A stretch of 22,027 nt of DNA, taken from positions 1 through 22,027 of the IMG/VR virus record IMGVR_UViG_3300005288_000115; one strand, written 5' to 3'. Below, one piece after another: positions 1 through 7,154 of the stretch. Every line of letters starts with the position of its first letter. The stretch's first letter is position 1. Position numbers and translations under genes: made by a program. The stretch is from a virus. The notes under the pieces are model-generated. The model saw only the letters and a program-made list of their open reading frames with translations, made no database searches and was not told the DNA's origin.

Positions 1-20
1 CCGGCCCCTTTCGGGGCCGG
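1..20 (-). terminator. Hairpin terminator of the leftward genes
   Basis: A perfect 8-bp inverted repeat (CCGGCCCC / GGGGCCGG) lies 14 bases beyond the stop of the leftward 62-aa gene. Read on the minus strand the loop is GAAA, a stable GNRA tetraloop. Position and stability fit an end-of-operon terminator for the repressor-side transcript. The bases that would form the U tract lie outside the window, so termination itself is inferred. Confidence 0.55.
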
Positions 21-34
21 CCGGGGCGGGTTGG

Positions 35-223
35 TTACTTGCCGGCGCGGAGGTCGGCGGCGATGCAGCGTTCGATTTCGGCGGCCTGAGCGGCGGTGTA
101 GGTGGTGCCGGTCATTTCCAGTTCCTCAGCGTTGAACGTGACGCGGCTGGCGGCTTCCGGGAGGCTGATCGAGAAGGTAGCTGCGAGGCTCCGGACGAGC
201 TCGGGGCGGGTGATGGTTTCCAT
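35..223 (-). CDS. Small hypothetical protein, 62 aa
   Basis: I do not recognise this protein. It begins METITRPELV, is acidic and alanine-rich, and is predicted mostly helical with no membrane segment or cysteine motif. The start at 223 is chosen because AAGGAG sits 6 bases upstream; an in-frame ATG at 259 has no such site. It lies downstream of the repressor gene on the same strand. An 80-base gap between them carries its own likely promoter and an operator-like palindrome, so it is probably regulated separately. A hairpin follows its stop. It could be a lysogenically expressed gene, which is inference from position only. Confidence 0.65.
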   Translation of the reverse strand: METITRPELVRSLAATFSISLPEAASRVTFNAEELEMTGTTYTAAQAAEIERCIAADLRAGK

Positions 224-263
224 GGTGTGCTCCTTGTTTGGTTCCTGCCTTGCTGACACACTA

Positions 264-293
264 AGTCTAACACGGTTAGGCGTGTATTGGGAA
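264..293 (-). promoter_or_regulatory. Leftward promoter of the 62-aa gene
   Basis: On the minus strand a -35-like TTCCCA (288-293) and a -10-like TAGACT (264-269) are separated by 18 bases. The bases that follow (264 down to 248, TTAGTGTGTCAGCAAGG) nearly match the sequence that follows the clear TATAAT box at 9851, which supports the placement of the -10 box. The boxes themselves are only 4/6 matches each. Confidence 0.45.
265..281. promoter_or_regulatory. Operator-like palindrome, variant copy
   Basis: GTCTAACACGGTTAGGC fits the GTCTA-N7-TAGAC pattern found at the switch, with one half-site mismatch (TAGGC). It overlaps the proposed -10 box of the leftward 62-aa gene, so binding there would block that promoter. 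It also contains the short palindrome CTAAC-ACG-GTTAG. Confidence 0.5.
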
Positions 294-303
294 GCGGAAA
301 CGG

Positions 304-657
304 CTAGTGTTTCCGGTCGCGGAGTGCTTCGATTAGGCGCTCGGCCGTCTCAAGCTGGGCCGGTTCGAGCTCGCGGAGGGTCGCGACAATGAGGTCGATA
401 TGCTGGTCCGTTTCGTAGCTCTCGGGCAGGATGCCGGCGGACGCCATGGCGGCCTTTTGGACGTCGCGGAGTGGCAGCCGGAGGCCGGCGGCGATCTTTT
501 CGAGCGTCTCAATCCGGGGCATGTGGGGCTGGCCGGTGTGCGCGAGCTGTCCAATTTTGGCTTTCGAGAGTCCGGCGCGGGTCGCTATGGCTGCGTAGGA
601 TTCGCCGGTGCTGTCCTGGTGCCGGCGGATAAGTCCGGCTAGGGTGATCTGCTCCAT
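304..657 (-). CDS. XRE-family transcriptional regulator, probable immunity repressor
   Basis: This 117-aa protein has an N-terminal helix-turn-helix of the lambda-repressor/XRE type (about residues 5-65, with SYAAIATRAGLSKAKIGQL as the core). A short helical tail (about 75-117) follows. There is no S24 peptidase domain, so it should not undergo RecA-stimulated self-cleavage like LexA or CI. The start at 657 has AGGAGC five to ten bases upstream. It is divergent from a Cro-like gene, with three palindromes in the gap, which is the classic arrangement of a temperate-phage switch. It probably binds GTCTA-N7-TAGAC sites and represses both the early promoter and its own. The repressor role is inferred from layout; the HTH is seen in the sequence. 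Confidence 0.8.
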   Translation of the reverse strand: MEQITLAGLIRRHQDSTGESYAAIATRAGLSKAKIGQLAHTGQPHMPRIETLEKIAAGLRLPLRDVQKAAMASAGILPESYETDQHIDLIVATLRELEPAQLETAERLIEALRDRKH

Positions 658-710
658 GTGGTGCTCCTGGTCTGTGCGGGGGGAGTCCTGCGGGGCCCTC
701 TTGGGTCATA

Positions 711-727
711 GTCTATCTTTTGTAGAC
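711..727. promoter_or_regulatory. Operator, GTCTA-N7-TAGAC
   Basis: GTCTATCTTTTGTAGAC has perfect 5-bp half-sites around a T-rich 7-base centre. The same half-sites and spacing recur at 805, 7138 and 9827, always in intergenic DNA near promoters. It lies 54 bases upstream of the repressor start. Confidence 0.7.
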
Positions 728-739
728 GCCTAGCGTCTA
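723..739. promoter_or_regulatory. Overlapping palindrome, TAGAC-N7-GTCTA
   Basis: TAGACGCCTAGCGTCTA is a perfect 7-bp inverted repeat around CTA. It shares its TAGAC half with the operator at 711-727 but has the half-sites in the opposite order. It could be a second binding mode, a site for the Cro-like protein, or simply three half-sites arranged in series. Confidence 0.5.
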
Positions 740-783
740 TAGGGTCTTTCCCTCCGGTCTATCTGCTCTGGCCGGCGCGCCGT

Positions 784-813
784 TTGGTGGTTCCGGGTTC
801 GATCGTCTACTTT
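784..813 (+). promoter_or_regulatory. Probable early rightward promoter
   Basis: TTGGTG (784-789) and TACTTT (808-813) with an 18-base spacer could be the early promoter for the Cro-like gene and the recombination operon. The -10 box lies inside the palindrome at 805-821, so repressor binding would occlude it. Neither box is a strong consensus match. Confidence 0.35.
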
Positions 814-821
814 TAGTAGAC
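805..821. promoter_or_regulatory. Operator, GTCTA-N7-TAGAC
   Basis: GTCTACTTTTAGTAGAC is a perfect 6-bp inverted repeat with a 5-base centre. It lies just upstream of the ribosome-binding site of the Cro-like gene. It is the third palindrome between the divergent regulators and is closely similar to the site at 711. Confidence 0.7.
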
Positions 822-845
822 GCACAAACAAGAGGAGTGGACGAC

Positions 846-1115
846 TTGCAAGAACAAAAGGTGTTTGTAATGCCGCGGCGGGTCGAGGGGCCGGCCGGCG
901 TTACGACGGCTATGCGGCAGACAATGGACGGCCGGGAAGTCGGCGTGTGGCGGCTCAAGGCAGCCTGCGGCGTCTCCCACCAGACTCTCGCCAACCTCGC
1001 GAACGGTGCCGGCGGCGTCGAGCTGAAAAAGGCGGAGCGTATCGCTGCCGCGCTGGACGTCACTGTCGGCCAGCTCTTTGTCCATAAGGACGGGGCCGAA
1101 CTTGTCGGGGCGTAG
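846..1115 (+). CDS. Cro-like XRE-family DNA-binding protein
   Basis: About 89 aa with a central helix-turn-helix; VSHQTLANLANGAGGVELKK looks like the recognition-helix region, followed by IAAALDVTVGQLF, the usual end of an XRE domain. It is divergent from the repressor and first in the rightward early operon, as Cro is in lambdoid phages. The start is uncertain. TTG at 846 is preferred because AAGAGGAG ends 8 bases upstream. GTG at 837 overlaps that site, and ATG at 870 is a further in-frame choice with a weaker AAAGG upstream. The next gene begins only a few bases after its stop. It probably competes with the repressor for the palindromes, which is inference. Confidence 0.75.
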   Translation: MQEQKVFVMPRRVEGPAGVTTAMRQTMDGREVGVWRLKAACGVSHQTLANLANGAGGVELKKAERIAAALDVTVGQLFVHKDGAELVGA

Positions 1116-1122
1116 CGAACTG

Positions 1123-2139
1123 ATGCCGGAGGGGCTCGGCGGCCGGCTGGTCCTCGCTGCCGGCGATTACCGCCGGAACCGTGGGCTGTGGCTCAAGGCG
1201 CGCCGGTCCGGGCTCGGCGCGTCGGATACGGCCACGATTCTCGGGCTCAACGACTGGGGCACTCCGCTCCAGATCTGGCAGGAAAAGACGTCTCAAGTGC
1301 CGCCGGACGACTCGGACCTCTCGGACGCTGCCGCGGCCGGGAACATGCTGGAGCATCCGGTCGCCGTGGGGACGGTCAAGCGGTGGCCGGAGCTGGGCAA
1401 GCTGGCACCGACGCCGGGGCTCCTGGCACACGAGGAGCATCCGTGGATGCTGGCAACCCTTGACCGGCTCCTCCTCGAACGGGGCAGCAACGGCGGCCGG
1501 CTCCTCTCCATCCTGGAAGTCAAGACGACGACGAGCCAGAACTATAAGGCGCGGTGGATTGACGGCGTGCCGCCGGCAGCTATCCAGGTACAGGTCCAGC
1601 AGCAGCTCGCGGTGACGGGCTGGCCGTTCGCGTGGGTGACGTGCTACCTGCGGGACACCGGGCAATTCATGGAACCGTTCAAGGTCGAGCGGTCCGACGA
1701 GGTGATCGGGCAGCTTATCCACTACGGCGGAATGTGGTGGCGCGATCACGTCCTCGGCGGGCTGCGGCCGGAGCCTACCTTCGGCGATCGTGGCCGGCTC
1801 GGTCTGCTCTGGCCGGCGGACGCTGCCGCGGACGCCGTGACGGCCGGTCCGGAGCTGGAAAAGGCGGTCGCGGATCTGGCGGACGCAAAACGCCGGAAGA
1901 AGCAAGCGGAGGAGGACGAGGAGCGCGGGGCGTTCACGCTGAAAATGGCGATGCGCGAGCGGACCGGAATCGTCAACGGGAAGGGCGAGCTCCTCGCTAC
2001 CTGGAAGAAGGGCACCAGCCGGCGCTTCCAAGAGAAGAAATTCAAGGCGGATCATCCGGACCTTGCGGCGGAATACTCGCCGGCCGTCGAGGGGCGCGGG
2101 AATCTGCTCCTCAGTAAAGCAGCTAAGGGAGAAGAATAA
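1123..2139 (+). CDS. YqaJ-family phage recombination exonuclease
   Basis: The protein resembles YqaJ/lambda-exonuclease-type 5'-3' nucleases, which make single-stranded tails for a partner annealase. Numbering from the ATG at 1123 (338 aa), visible family marks are GASDTATILGL (32-42), GNMLEHP (73-79), HPWMLATLD ending in D114, the catalytic pair in ILEVKT (E132, K134) and a glutamine run at 155-161. D114, E132 and K134 fit the PD-(D/E)xK metal site. The C-terminal 100 residues are charged and helical. RecT follows two bases after its stop, which is the standard pairing. Alternative in-frame starts are TTG at 1102 and TTG at 1078 inside the previous gene; none has a strong ribosome site, so translational coupling is likely. 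Confidence 0.85.
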   Translation: MPEGLGGRLVLAAGDYRRNRGLWLKARRSGLGASDTATILGLNDWGTPLQIWQEKTSQVPPDDSDLSDAAAAGNMLEHPVAVGTVKRWPELGKLAPTPGLLAHEEHPWMLATLDRLLLERGSNGGRLLSILEVKTTTSQNYKARWIDGVPPAAIQVQVQQQLAVTGWPFAWVTCYLRDTGQFMEPFKVERSDEVIGQLIHYGGMWWRDHVLGGLRPEPTFGDRGRLGLLWPADAAADAVTAGPELEKAVADLADAKRRKKQAEEDEERGAFTLKMAMRERTGIVNGKGELLATWKKGTSRRFQEKKFKADHPDLAAEYSPAVEGRGNLLLSKAAKGEE

Positions 2140-2141
2140 TC

Positions 2142-2960
2142 GTGGCAGCACGTAAGACAACGACGGCGGTGGCGGGCGATACGCTCGCGGCCGTGATCGG
2201 GAACAAGCAAGCGGAGACGGGCCGGGCGTCGGCTCTGGACCTCCTGAGGTCTGAGGAGGCGGAGTTCGGTAAGGCGTTGCCGGCTCACCTGTCCCTCGAA
2301 AAGTTCATGGGCGCGGCCGTCGCGGAGCTGCGGAACAATCCGGAGCTGCAGGCGTGCTCGGGCCCCTCGCTCCTCGGCGCGGTACTGGTCGCGGCGCGTC
2401 TGGGGCTGGAGGTCGGCGGGCCCATGGGCCTGTTCTACCTCTCGGCGCGGCGCGAGCACAACAAGGCGCTCAACGAGGGTAAGGGCGGGCAGGAGTGGCA
2501 GGCGGTCCCGATTATCGGGTACAAGGGCCTGCTGGAGCTGGCCGGGCGCTCCGGCCGGGTCGGCGCTGTCGGCGCTGAACTGATCCGGGACGGCGACACG
2601 TTCCGGCAGGGGTACGACTCGCGCGGCGGCGGGAAGGTGACGGTCTGGGAACCGGCGGACTACCTGGAGACTCGCGAGGTCGTCGGCGTCCTGGCATGGG
2701 CGGAGGTCGGCAGCGGCCGGCAGGAGCGGTATCTGCCGATTGAGAAGGTCCTGGAGCGGCGCGCTCGCGGTGCCGGCGACGGGAAGGGCCCCTGGGTTAC
2801 GGACTATGAGGCCATGGTCCGGAAAACGGGGTTCCGGGCGCTGACGGGCGATCTTCCACAGTCGGCGGCGCTGGCACTGGCCCGAGTTGCCGACGAGCAA
2901 GTCCAGACATACGCGCCGGGCTCGCTGGTGGACATTTCCGCCGGCGAGGTCGAAAGTTAG
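2142..2960 (+). CDS. recT: RecT-family single-strand annealing protein
   Basis: A 272-aa protein of usual RecT length. Family features include the N-terminal segment with FMGAAVAELRNNPELQAC (about 54-71), then LLGAVLVAARLGLEVG (77-92), VPIIGYKGLLELAGRSG (about 120-136) and MVRKTGFRALTGDLPQS near the C-terminus. RecT proteins coat single-stranded DNA and anneal it to a complementary strand, working with the exonuclease encoded just upstream. The GTG start at 2142 follows AAGGGAGAAG. The pair would serve phage DNA recombination and repair during replication, and could allow exchange with other prophages. Confidence 0.92.
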   Translation: MAARKTTTAVAGDTLAAVIGNKQAETGRASALDLLRSEEAEFGKALPAHLSLEKFMGAAVAELRNNPELQACSGPSLLGAVLVAARLGLEVGGPMGLFYLSARREHNKALNEGKGGQEWQAVPIIGYKGLLELAGRSGRVGAVGAELIRDGDTFRQGYDSRGGGKVTVWEPADYLETREVVGVLAWAEVGSGRQERYLPIEKVLERRARGAGDGKGPWVTDYEAMVRKTGFRALTGDLPQSAALALARVADEQVQTYAPGSLVDISAGEVES

Positions 2961-2991
2961 AAAAGTCAGCAACAGGAAAAGGAGCAACACC

Positions 2992-3375
2992 ATGGAGCAC
3001 AAAACGGCACCGGTCCGGAAGTCGGACCCTGCAACCTCTCACCTCGCGGCCGCGGGGTCCTCGGCTCTCGGCCGGACCACGGTCCGCTCGCGGGTCCTGG
3101 CTATCCTCACTTCCAACACCGGCCACGCCGGCGCGGAGGGCCTGACACATGACGGGCTTATCGCTGCGTACAAGAAATACGCGGTCCGGCTCGGCTGGCC
3201 TAGGGCGTCGGACTCCTCGATTCGGACGCGCTGCAATGAATTGTGGCGCGACGGGCAGGTTGTGCGCGTCGAGGAGCGGGCCGGGAAGTCCGGGATGGGC
3301 CGCGCAGCGATTCTTTGGCGTGCTGCGGACGTCCAAAGCAACGAGACGGCCGGTAACGCCGGGGTGTCCCGTTGA
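2992..3375 (+). CDS. Winged-helix-like protein, 127 aa
   Basis: The start at 2992 is set by AAAAGGAGCAACACC directly upstream; an in-frame start at 2887 would lie within recT. Residues about 30-110 read as a winged helix: a run of helices (GLTHDGLIAAYKKYA, SIRTRCNELWRDGQVV) followed by basic turns ending in AILWRAA. Similar proteins are often seen next to RusA genes in phages of Gram-positive bacteria. Its partner and target are unknown. It overlaps rusA by four bases. No catalytic motif is visible. Confidence 0.75.
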   Translation: MEHKTAPVRKSDPATSHLAAAGSSALGRTTVRSRVLAILTSNTGHAGAEGLTHDGLIAAYKKYAVRLGWPRASDSSIRTRCNELWRDGQVVRVEERAGKSGMGRAAILWRAADVQSNETAGNAGVSR

Positions 3376-3836
3376 GCCGCGGACAGGTGGGTTTCTGGGT
3401 TTCCGGGCTGCCGGTTCCGCAAGGGTCCAAAAAAATCGGCCGGAACAAGGCGACGGGCCGGGCCGTGCTGATCGACGACAACGAGAAGCTGGCCGGCTGG
3501 CGGGACCTGGTGGACTACAACGCGCGCAAGGCCGTGAGGGGCCGCGAGGTGCTCGACACTCCGTGCGCGGTGGACCTTTCGTTTGAAATGGAACGGCCGA
3601 AAAGTCACTACAAGGCGGACGGGACGGTCAAACCTAACGCGCCGGTCTGGTGCGCGGTCAAGCCGGACCTGGACAAGCTCGAACGGGCCATTCTCGACTC
3701 GCTGACAACGGCGGGCGTATGGGCTGAGGACTCGCGCGCGGTGATCCTGCGGAGCTCCAAGAGGTACGCGGGACTTCCTCACCAGGCGGGCGTCTCCGTC
3801 CTGGTCACTCCTCTCCGTGAGGGGGCGCGGGTATGA
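3372..3836 (+). CDS. rusA: RusA-family Holliday junction resolvase
   Basis: This 154-aa protein shows the RusA pattern: an N-terminal GLPVPQGSKK (12-21), then KPDLDKLERAILDSL (97-111) and GVWAEDSRAV (115-124). The acidic residues D99, D101 and D120 match the metal-binding aspartates of RusA. The enzyme cuts four-way junctions, resolving recombination or replication intermediates before packaging. It starts at TTG 3372, overlapping the previous stop (TTGA), and its own stop overlaps the next ATG, so translation is coupled throughout. The function is well supported; only the exact start is open. Confidence 0.9.
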   Translation: MSRGQVGFWVSGLPVPQGSKKIGRNKATGRAVLIDDNEKLAGWRDLVDYNARKAVRGREVLDTPCAVDLSFEMERPKSHYKADGTVKPNAPVWCAVKPDLDKLERAILDSLTTAGVWAEDSRAVILRSSKRYAGLPHQAGVSVLVTPLREGARV

Positions 3837-4648
3837 GCCTCTCCGCTATGGTTTGGGCACTCAAGACGGCACCGGTGCCGGATCCCATTTCCCACCTTGT
3901 GCTGATCGGGCTGGCGGATCATGCCAACGACGACGGCACCGCGGCGCGTCCCTCGATTGGGAAGCTCGCGGAGTACGCGCGGTGCTCTCCGCGGTCGGTG
4001 CAAAACAAGCTCCGGACCCTGGAGGAGCTCGGGCTGATCGTCAAGGGCGATCAGCGGGCAGTTGAGCACTTGCGCGCGGACCGCCGGCCTACGGTCTACA
4101 ACCTCGATATTTACGGGGTGAATCTCGTGCGTGCCGCAAATAACGGGGTGCACGAGAAGTGCCTACGGGGTGCACACTGCGACGGAACGGGGTGCACACC
4201 TGTACCGGACGGGGTGAACGTGTGTGCCGACAGAACCGTCCTTGAACCGTCCTTGAACCGTCCTTCTGAACCGTCCGTGCTCAACGCGGCCGATTTCGAG
4301 GATTTCTGGGCGGTGTATCCGCGGAAAACGGCTAAGACGTCGGCGCTCACTGCATGGAAGAAAGCAACCAAGAAAACGGCGGCCGCGGACATTATCGCCG
4401 GCGCTCGCCGATATGCGGAAGATCCTAACCGGGAGGCTAAGTTCACGGCGTACCCTGCCACCTGGCTCAACGGCGGGCGCTGGGAAGATGAGGCGCTGCC
4501 GGCCGGGGCATCTGGGCCCCGAGACCGTCAGGGCGAGATTCTCCGGCGTGAGATGGAAGCGGCGCGGGCAGCGGACGCGGCGGAATCTAACCGGATGCTC
4601 GCGGCTGGCGTGGTTCCGGCTCACCTCGCTTACGGGGGGCAGGCATGA
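3833..4648 (+). CDS. Replication-initiator-like protein with winged helix
   Basis: A 271-aa protein. Its N-terminal part (1-100) resembles phage replication initiators with a helix-turn-helix: WALKTAPVPDPISHLVLIGL, then PSIGKLAEYARCSPRSVQN as the recognition region. A variable middle (105-150) contains several cysteines. The C-terminal part (about 153-220) has the FWAVYPRKTAK...AWKKA and TYPATWLNGGRWED-like signature (here AYPATWLNGGRWED) common in phage replisome-organiser proteins. It probably binds the phage origin and brings in the host helicase. It sits between rusA and a methyltransferase in one coupled operon. No helicase or primase is in the window, so the phage would rely on the host replisome. 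Confidence 0.75.
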   Translation: MSLSAMVWALKTAPVPDPISHLVLIGLADHANDDGTAARPSIGKLAEYARCSPRSVQNKLRTLEELGLIVKGDQRAVEHLRADRRPTVYNLDIYGVNLVRAANNGVHEKCLRGAHCDGTGCTPVPDGVNVCADRTVLEPSLNRPSEPSVLNAADFEDFWAVYPRKTAKTSALTAWKKATKKTAAADIIAGARRYAEDPNREAKFTAYPATWLNGGRWEDEALPAGASGPRDRQGEILRREMEAARAADAAESNRMLAAGVVPAHLAYGGQA

Positions 4649-5967
4649 ACCGGGCCCCTCATTACGAAAACGAGGCCGTGACGCTCTACGCGGGCGACTG
4701 CCTGGAGGTCCTGCGGGACCTGCCGGACAACTCGGTCGACTCGGTGGTCACTGATCCGCCTTACGGGCTGGGCAACACTACCGGGGCGCTGGTCGCCGAA
4801 ACGGTGACGGCGTGGCTCGGCGGGGACCGCGGGTTCATCCCGGAAGGGCGCGGCTTCATGGGCCGGCCCTGGGACGCGTTCGTTCCGCCGGTCGCCGTGT
4901 GGGACGAGTGCTTCCGGGTCCTCAAGCCGGGCGGGCACCTCCTGGCGTTCTCCGGCTCGCGGACCCTGGACCTTATGACGCTCGGCGTCCGGTTCGCCGG
5001 GTTCGATATTCGGGACTCGATTATGTGGCTCTACGGATCCGGGTTCCCAAAGAACCGGGACGTCTCCGCGGCCATGGCGGCATACGTTGACGGGGAGTTC
5101 CGGGAGGTCGGCGCGGCTCCGGAGGTCTACGAGGTGACGCGGTGGCTCAAGGCAGCAAGGGACGCGGCCGGGTGGACTAACCGGCGGATCGACGAGCACT
5201 TCGGCACCAACGGCATGGCCGGGCACTGGACAACACAAGGGAGCCAGCCTTCGGTTCCCTCGCTCCGACAATGGGATGAGCTGCGGGGCCTGCTGGGCTT
5301 CGAGGACTCGGCTATCCGTCCGCTGGTCGAGCGGCTCGGCTCGACGGAACGGCCGGAGGACTGGGGGGCCGGGGACGGGGACGCGGACTTCCTCGGGTCG
5401 CTGCGGAAGGACGTGGACTACGCGAGTGCCGGGGACTGGGGCACCGCGCTCAAGCCGGCGCATGAACCTATCGTGGTAGCTCGGAAGCCGGTGATCGGCT
5501 CGATTACCGCCAACGTCGGGAATTTCGGGACCGGGGCGTTTAACCTGGCCGGCTGCCGGACCGGTGAGGTCGGCGGCGAGGTCGGCGGCCGGTGGCCTAT
5601 GAACGTGGTCCTGGAGGAGTCGCAAGCGGTCGAGCTTGACCGGGTGAGCAACGAGAAGCCTGCCGGGCTGTTCCCCACGTTCCGGTATGAGCCAAAAGCT
5701 CCGACGTCGGAACGGCCGCGCGTGGGCGGGGTGAGTCACCCTACGGTCAAGCCGCTGGAGCTTATGCGGTGGCTGTGCCGGCTGGTGACTCCTCCGGGCG
5801 GCGTCGTCCTGGAACCGTTCGCCGGGTCCGGGACTACCTTGGAGGCGGCGTTCCTCGAAAACTTCCGCGCCGTGGGCATCGAGCGGCAGCCGGAATACCT
5901 GCCGTTGATCGTCTCAAGGTTTGAAAAGACGCTCGAGCCGGTGTTCGACTTCGGGAGTCTGTCATGA
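4645..5967 (+). CDS. Site-specific DNA methyltransferase (N6-adenine or N4-cytosine)
   Basis: A 440-aa protein with the catalytic motif DPPY (37-40) ahead of the AdoMet-binding motif FAGSGT (392-397), which is the beta-class order. HPTVKP (365-370) precedes motif I, as usual. Residues about 160-235 form an insert with a helix-turn-helix-like stretch (NRRIDEHFGTNGMAGHW) between the two catalytic halves. FGTGAFNLAGCRTG (294-307) is typical of phage enzymes. It would methylate phage DNA, most likely to resist host restriction. No restriction endonuclease is adjacent, so it is an orphan enzyme. ATGA overlap with the previous gene and ATGA with the next shows coupling. Target sequence and base cannot be told from sequence alone. 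Confidence 0.9.
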   Translation: MNRAPHYENEAVTLYAGDCLEVLRDLPDNSVDSVVTDPPYGLGNTTGALVAETVTAWLGGDRGFIPEGRGFMGRPWDAFVPPVAVWDECFRVLKPGGHLLAFSGSRTLDLMTLGVRFAGFDIRDSIMWLYGSGFPKNRDVSAAMAAYVDGEFREVGAAPEVYEVTRWLKAARDAAGWTNRRIDEHFGTNGMAGHWTTQGSQPSVPSLRQWDELRGLLGFEDSAIRPLVERLGSTERPEDWGAGDGDADFLGSLRKDVDYASAGDWGTALKPAHEPIVVARKPVIGSITANVGNFGTGAFNLAGCRTGEVGGEVGGRWPMNVVLEESQAVELDRVSNEKPAGLFPTFRYEPKAPTSERPRVGGVSHPTVKPLELMRWLCRLVTPPGGVVLEPFAGSGTTLEAAFLENFRAVGIERQPEYLPLIVSRFEKTLEPVFDFGSLS

Positions 5968-6461
5968 GCGGGCGGGGCATGACGCAAGAGGAGGCGGTCA
6001 ACGTCGTTGCGTACCTGAACCGGGCCGGGGTGCTGCTGGCCATGGAGGGTCAGGCGGCCGTGTGGCGGGACGCGCTCTATAACGTCCGGTATCAAGACGC
6101 GGTCGACGGGTGCCGGGAAATGGTGCGCGAGGGCGCGATCAAGGAGCGTTTCGCGGTGCCGGCGGACGTGCTGCGGGCGGTCCGGAAGATCCGGAACAAG
6201 AGGCTGGCGGACGCGGTGCCGCCGGCCCCTCCGGTGCCGCTCGACGTCGCCGGGGAGCTGCGGTTCCGGCGGGCCTGGCTGCGGGCCCTCGGTGACGGGG
6301 CGACTGAGGCGCAAGCGGACGGCTACGCGTGCGGGGTCGTGGGCGTGGTCCGGGCGATCGAGTCCGGGCCGGTCCGGGATACGCGAAAAATTGTTGAGGC
6401 AACGGCGGCGGCTGTCAAGCTGCCGGAAGGGGGAGACGGTGGACGTCAAGCGGAAGCATGA
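5964..6461 (+). CDS. Conserved phage protein, possible helicase-loader-like
   Basis: A 165-aa protein with MTQEEAVNVVAYLNRAG at the start, WRDALYNVRYQDAVDGCREM at 35-54, and FAVPADVLRAVRKIRNKRL at 63-81. This layout (short N-terminal helix pair, W..AL...DA, then PADVR..I...R) is common in actinobacterial phages and recalls the helical N-domain of helicase loaders and inhibitors such as G39P. That link is a weak structural inference. The C-terminal half (90-165) has no motif I recognise. Its place directly after the initiator-like gene and the methyltransferase supports a replication role. Confidence 0.7.
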   Translation: MSGRGMTQEEAVNVVAYLNRAGVLLAMEGQAAVWRDALYNVRYQDAVDGCREMVREGAIKERFAVPADVLRAVRKIRNKRLADAVPPAPPVPLDVAGELRFRRAWLRALGDGATEAQADGYACGVVGVVRAIESGPVRDTRKIVEATAAAVKLPEGGDGGRQAEA

Positions 6462-7059
6462 GGATAGCGAGGTGGTCCGGCTCGCGGCTCACGTCGGGCG
6501 GACCGCGGACCGGCTGGAGGAGCTCGCGGAACGGTACGCGGATTTGCGCGGGCACCTCGCGGCCGGCAGTAATCCGGGCGGCCGGCCTAACGGGCGGGCA
6601 GCGGACGAGCCGGGCACGAGGGGGCCGGCGGGGCCCCGAGTTCCCCTGCGGCTCGACGTCCTCGACGTCCGCGAGGAGGTCGCGCTGTTCGTGCGGGACT
6701 TCCTGCCGCTGGTGAGGCTTGCTACCTCGGTCGGCGTCGTCGGGCCGTCGCGGTCCGTGCTGGCCGGCGCGGGGAACGTTGGGCCGGGGCTGCTGTTCAT
6801 GGCGCTCGCGCTTCCCAAGGTGTTCGACGTCGACCGGGACCTCGGCGACGAGATAAGCCGGGGGGCCTGGGACCTGGTGCGGCGGGCAGCCATGGCGGCC
6901 GGCGAGACTCCGCGGCCGTTCGCGCTCACTGAGGCGTGCCGGGAGTGCTCGCGTAAGTCGCTCTGGGTGGTGCCGGACCGGATGGTCATTCGGTGCGGGC
7001 ATCCGGGGTGTGGCTGGTCGGAACCGGTGCATGGTGTCGCGGTTCCGGTCGCCGTCTAG
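6439..7059 (+). CDS. Hypothetical protein with C-terminal zinc-ribbon-like motif, 206 aa
   Basis: GTG at 6439 is chosen because AAGGGGGAGAC lies directly upstream; the frame remains open further left but that part is inside the previous gene. The N-terminal 50 residues form a charged helix suitable for a coiled coil. The middle is helical with a hydrophobic stretch (FLPLVRLATSVGVVG). The end carries CRECSRKSLW followed by CGHPGCGW, a CxxC-x(n)-CxxxxC arrangement that could bind one zinc. It is the last gene before a hairpin and a new promoter, so it closes the early recombination and replication operon. Function unknown. Confidence 0.7.
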   Translation: MDVKRKHEDSEVVRLAAHVGRTADRLEELAERYADLRGHLAAGSNPGGRPNGRAADEPGTRGPAGPRVPLRLDVLDVREEVALFVRDFLPLVRLATSVGVVGPSRSVLAGAGNVGPGLLFMALALPKVFDVDRDLGDEISRGAWDLVRRAAMAAGETPRPFALTEACRECSRKSLWVVPDRMVIRCGHPGCGWSEPVHGVAVPVAV

Positions 7060-7081
7060 GTAGTCGCGGGCCCCTATCTGA

Positions 7082-7110
7082 GTACCTGCGGAGAAAATGC
7101 GGGTATTTGT
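7082..7110 (+). terminator. Possible terminator of the early operon
   Basis: An 8-bp stem (GTACCTGC / GCGGGTAT, two G-T pairs) with a 9-base purine-rich loop lies just after the 206-aa gene and is followed by TTGT. The tail is short for an intrinsic terminator. Its place between a finished operon and the next promoter supports the call. Confidence 0.35.
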
Positions 7111-7116
7111 GGCGCT

Positions 7117-7146
7117 TTCTACTCGATAAGTGCGGTAGTCTATAAA
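7117..7146 (+). promoter_or_regulatory. Promoter of the second early unit
   Basis: TATAAA (7141-7146) is the clearest -10 box here, with a weak TTCTAC -35 match 18 bases upstream (7117-7122). The -10 box lies inside the palindrome at 7138-7154. A short hairpin (7163-7177) sits in the leader before the ribosome site. It would drive the chain of genes from 7200 to 9789. Confidence 0.5.
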
Positions 7147-7154
7147 ACGTAGAC
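7138..7154. promoter_or_regulatory. Operator, GTCTA-N7-TAGAC
   Basis: GTCTATAAAACGTAGAC has perfect half-sites at the same spacing as the operators of the switch. Read on the other strand its centre is T-rich like theirs (GTCTACGTTTTATAGAC). It covers the -10 box of the promoter for the 7.2-kb unit, so the repressor probably controls this unit as well. Confidence 0.7.

Larger units (their letters stand above)
710..739 (-). promoter_or_regulatory. Probable repressor promoter (leftward)
   Basis: On the minus strand TAGACG (734-739) and TAGACT (710-715) are spaced by 18 bases, matching -35 and -10 boxes at 4/6 each. Both boxes fall inside the overlapping palindromes at 711-727 and 723-739, so the repressor would control its own synthesis. 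The transcript would begin near 703 and run through the repressor gene. Confidence 0.4.

Noticed and set aside
757-773. Additional operator half-site GTCTA within the switch
   Set aside because: The partner half (TGGCC) matches only three of five positions, so I count it as a chance half-site.
1060-2160. Long open frame on the minus strand across the exonuclease gene
   Set aside because: It lies opposite a clearly recognised YqaJ-type gene, has low-complexity Arg/Pro/Leu-rich sequence and is a by-product of high GC content; the same applies to long minus-strand frames across recT, the methyltransferase, TerL, portal and capsid genes.
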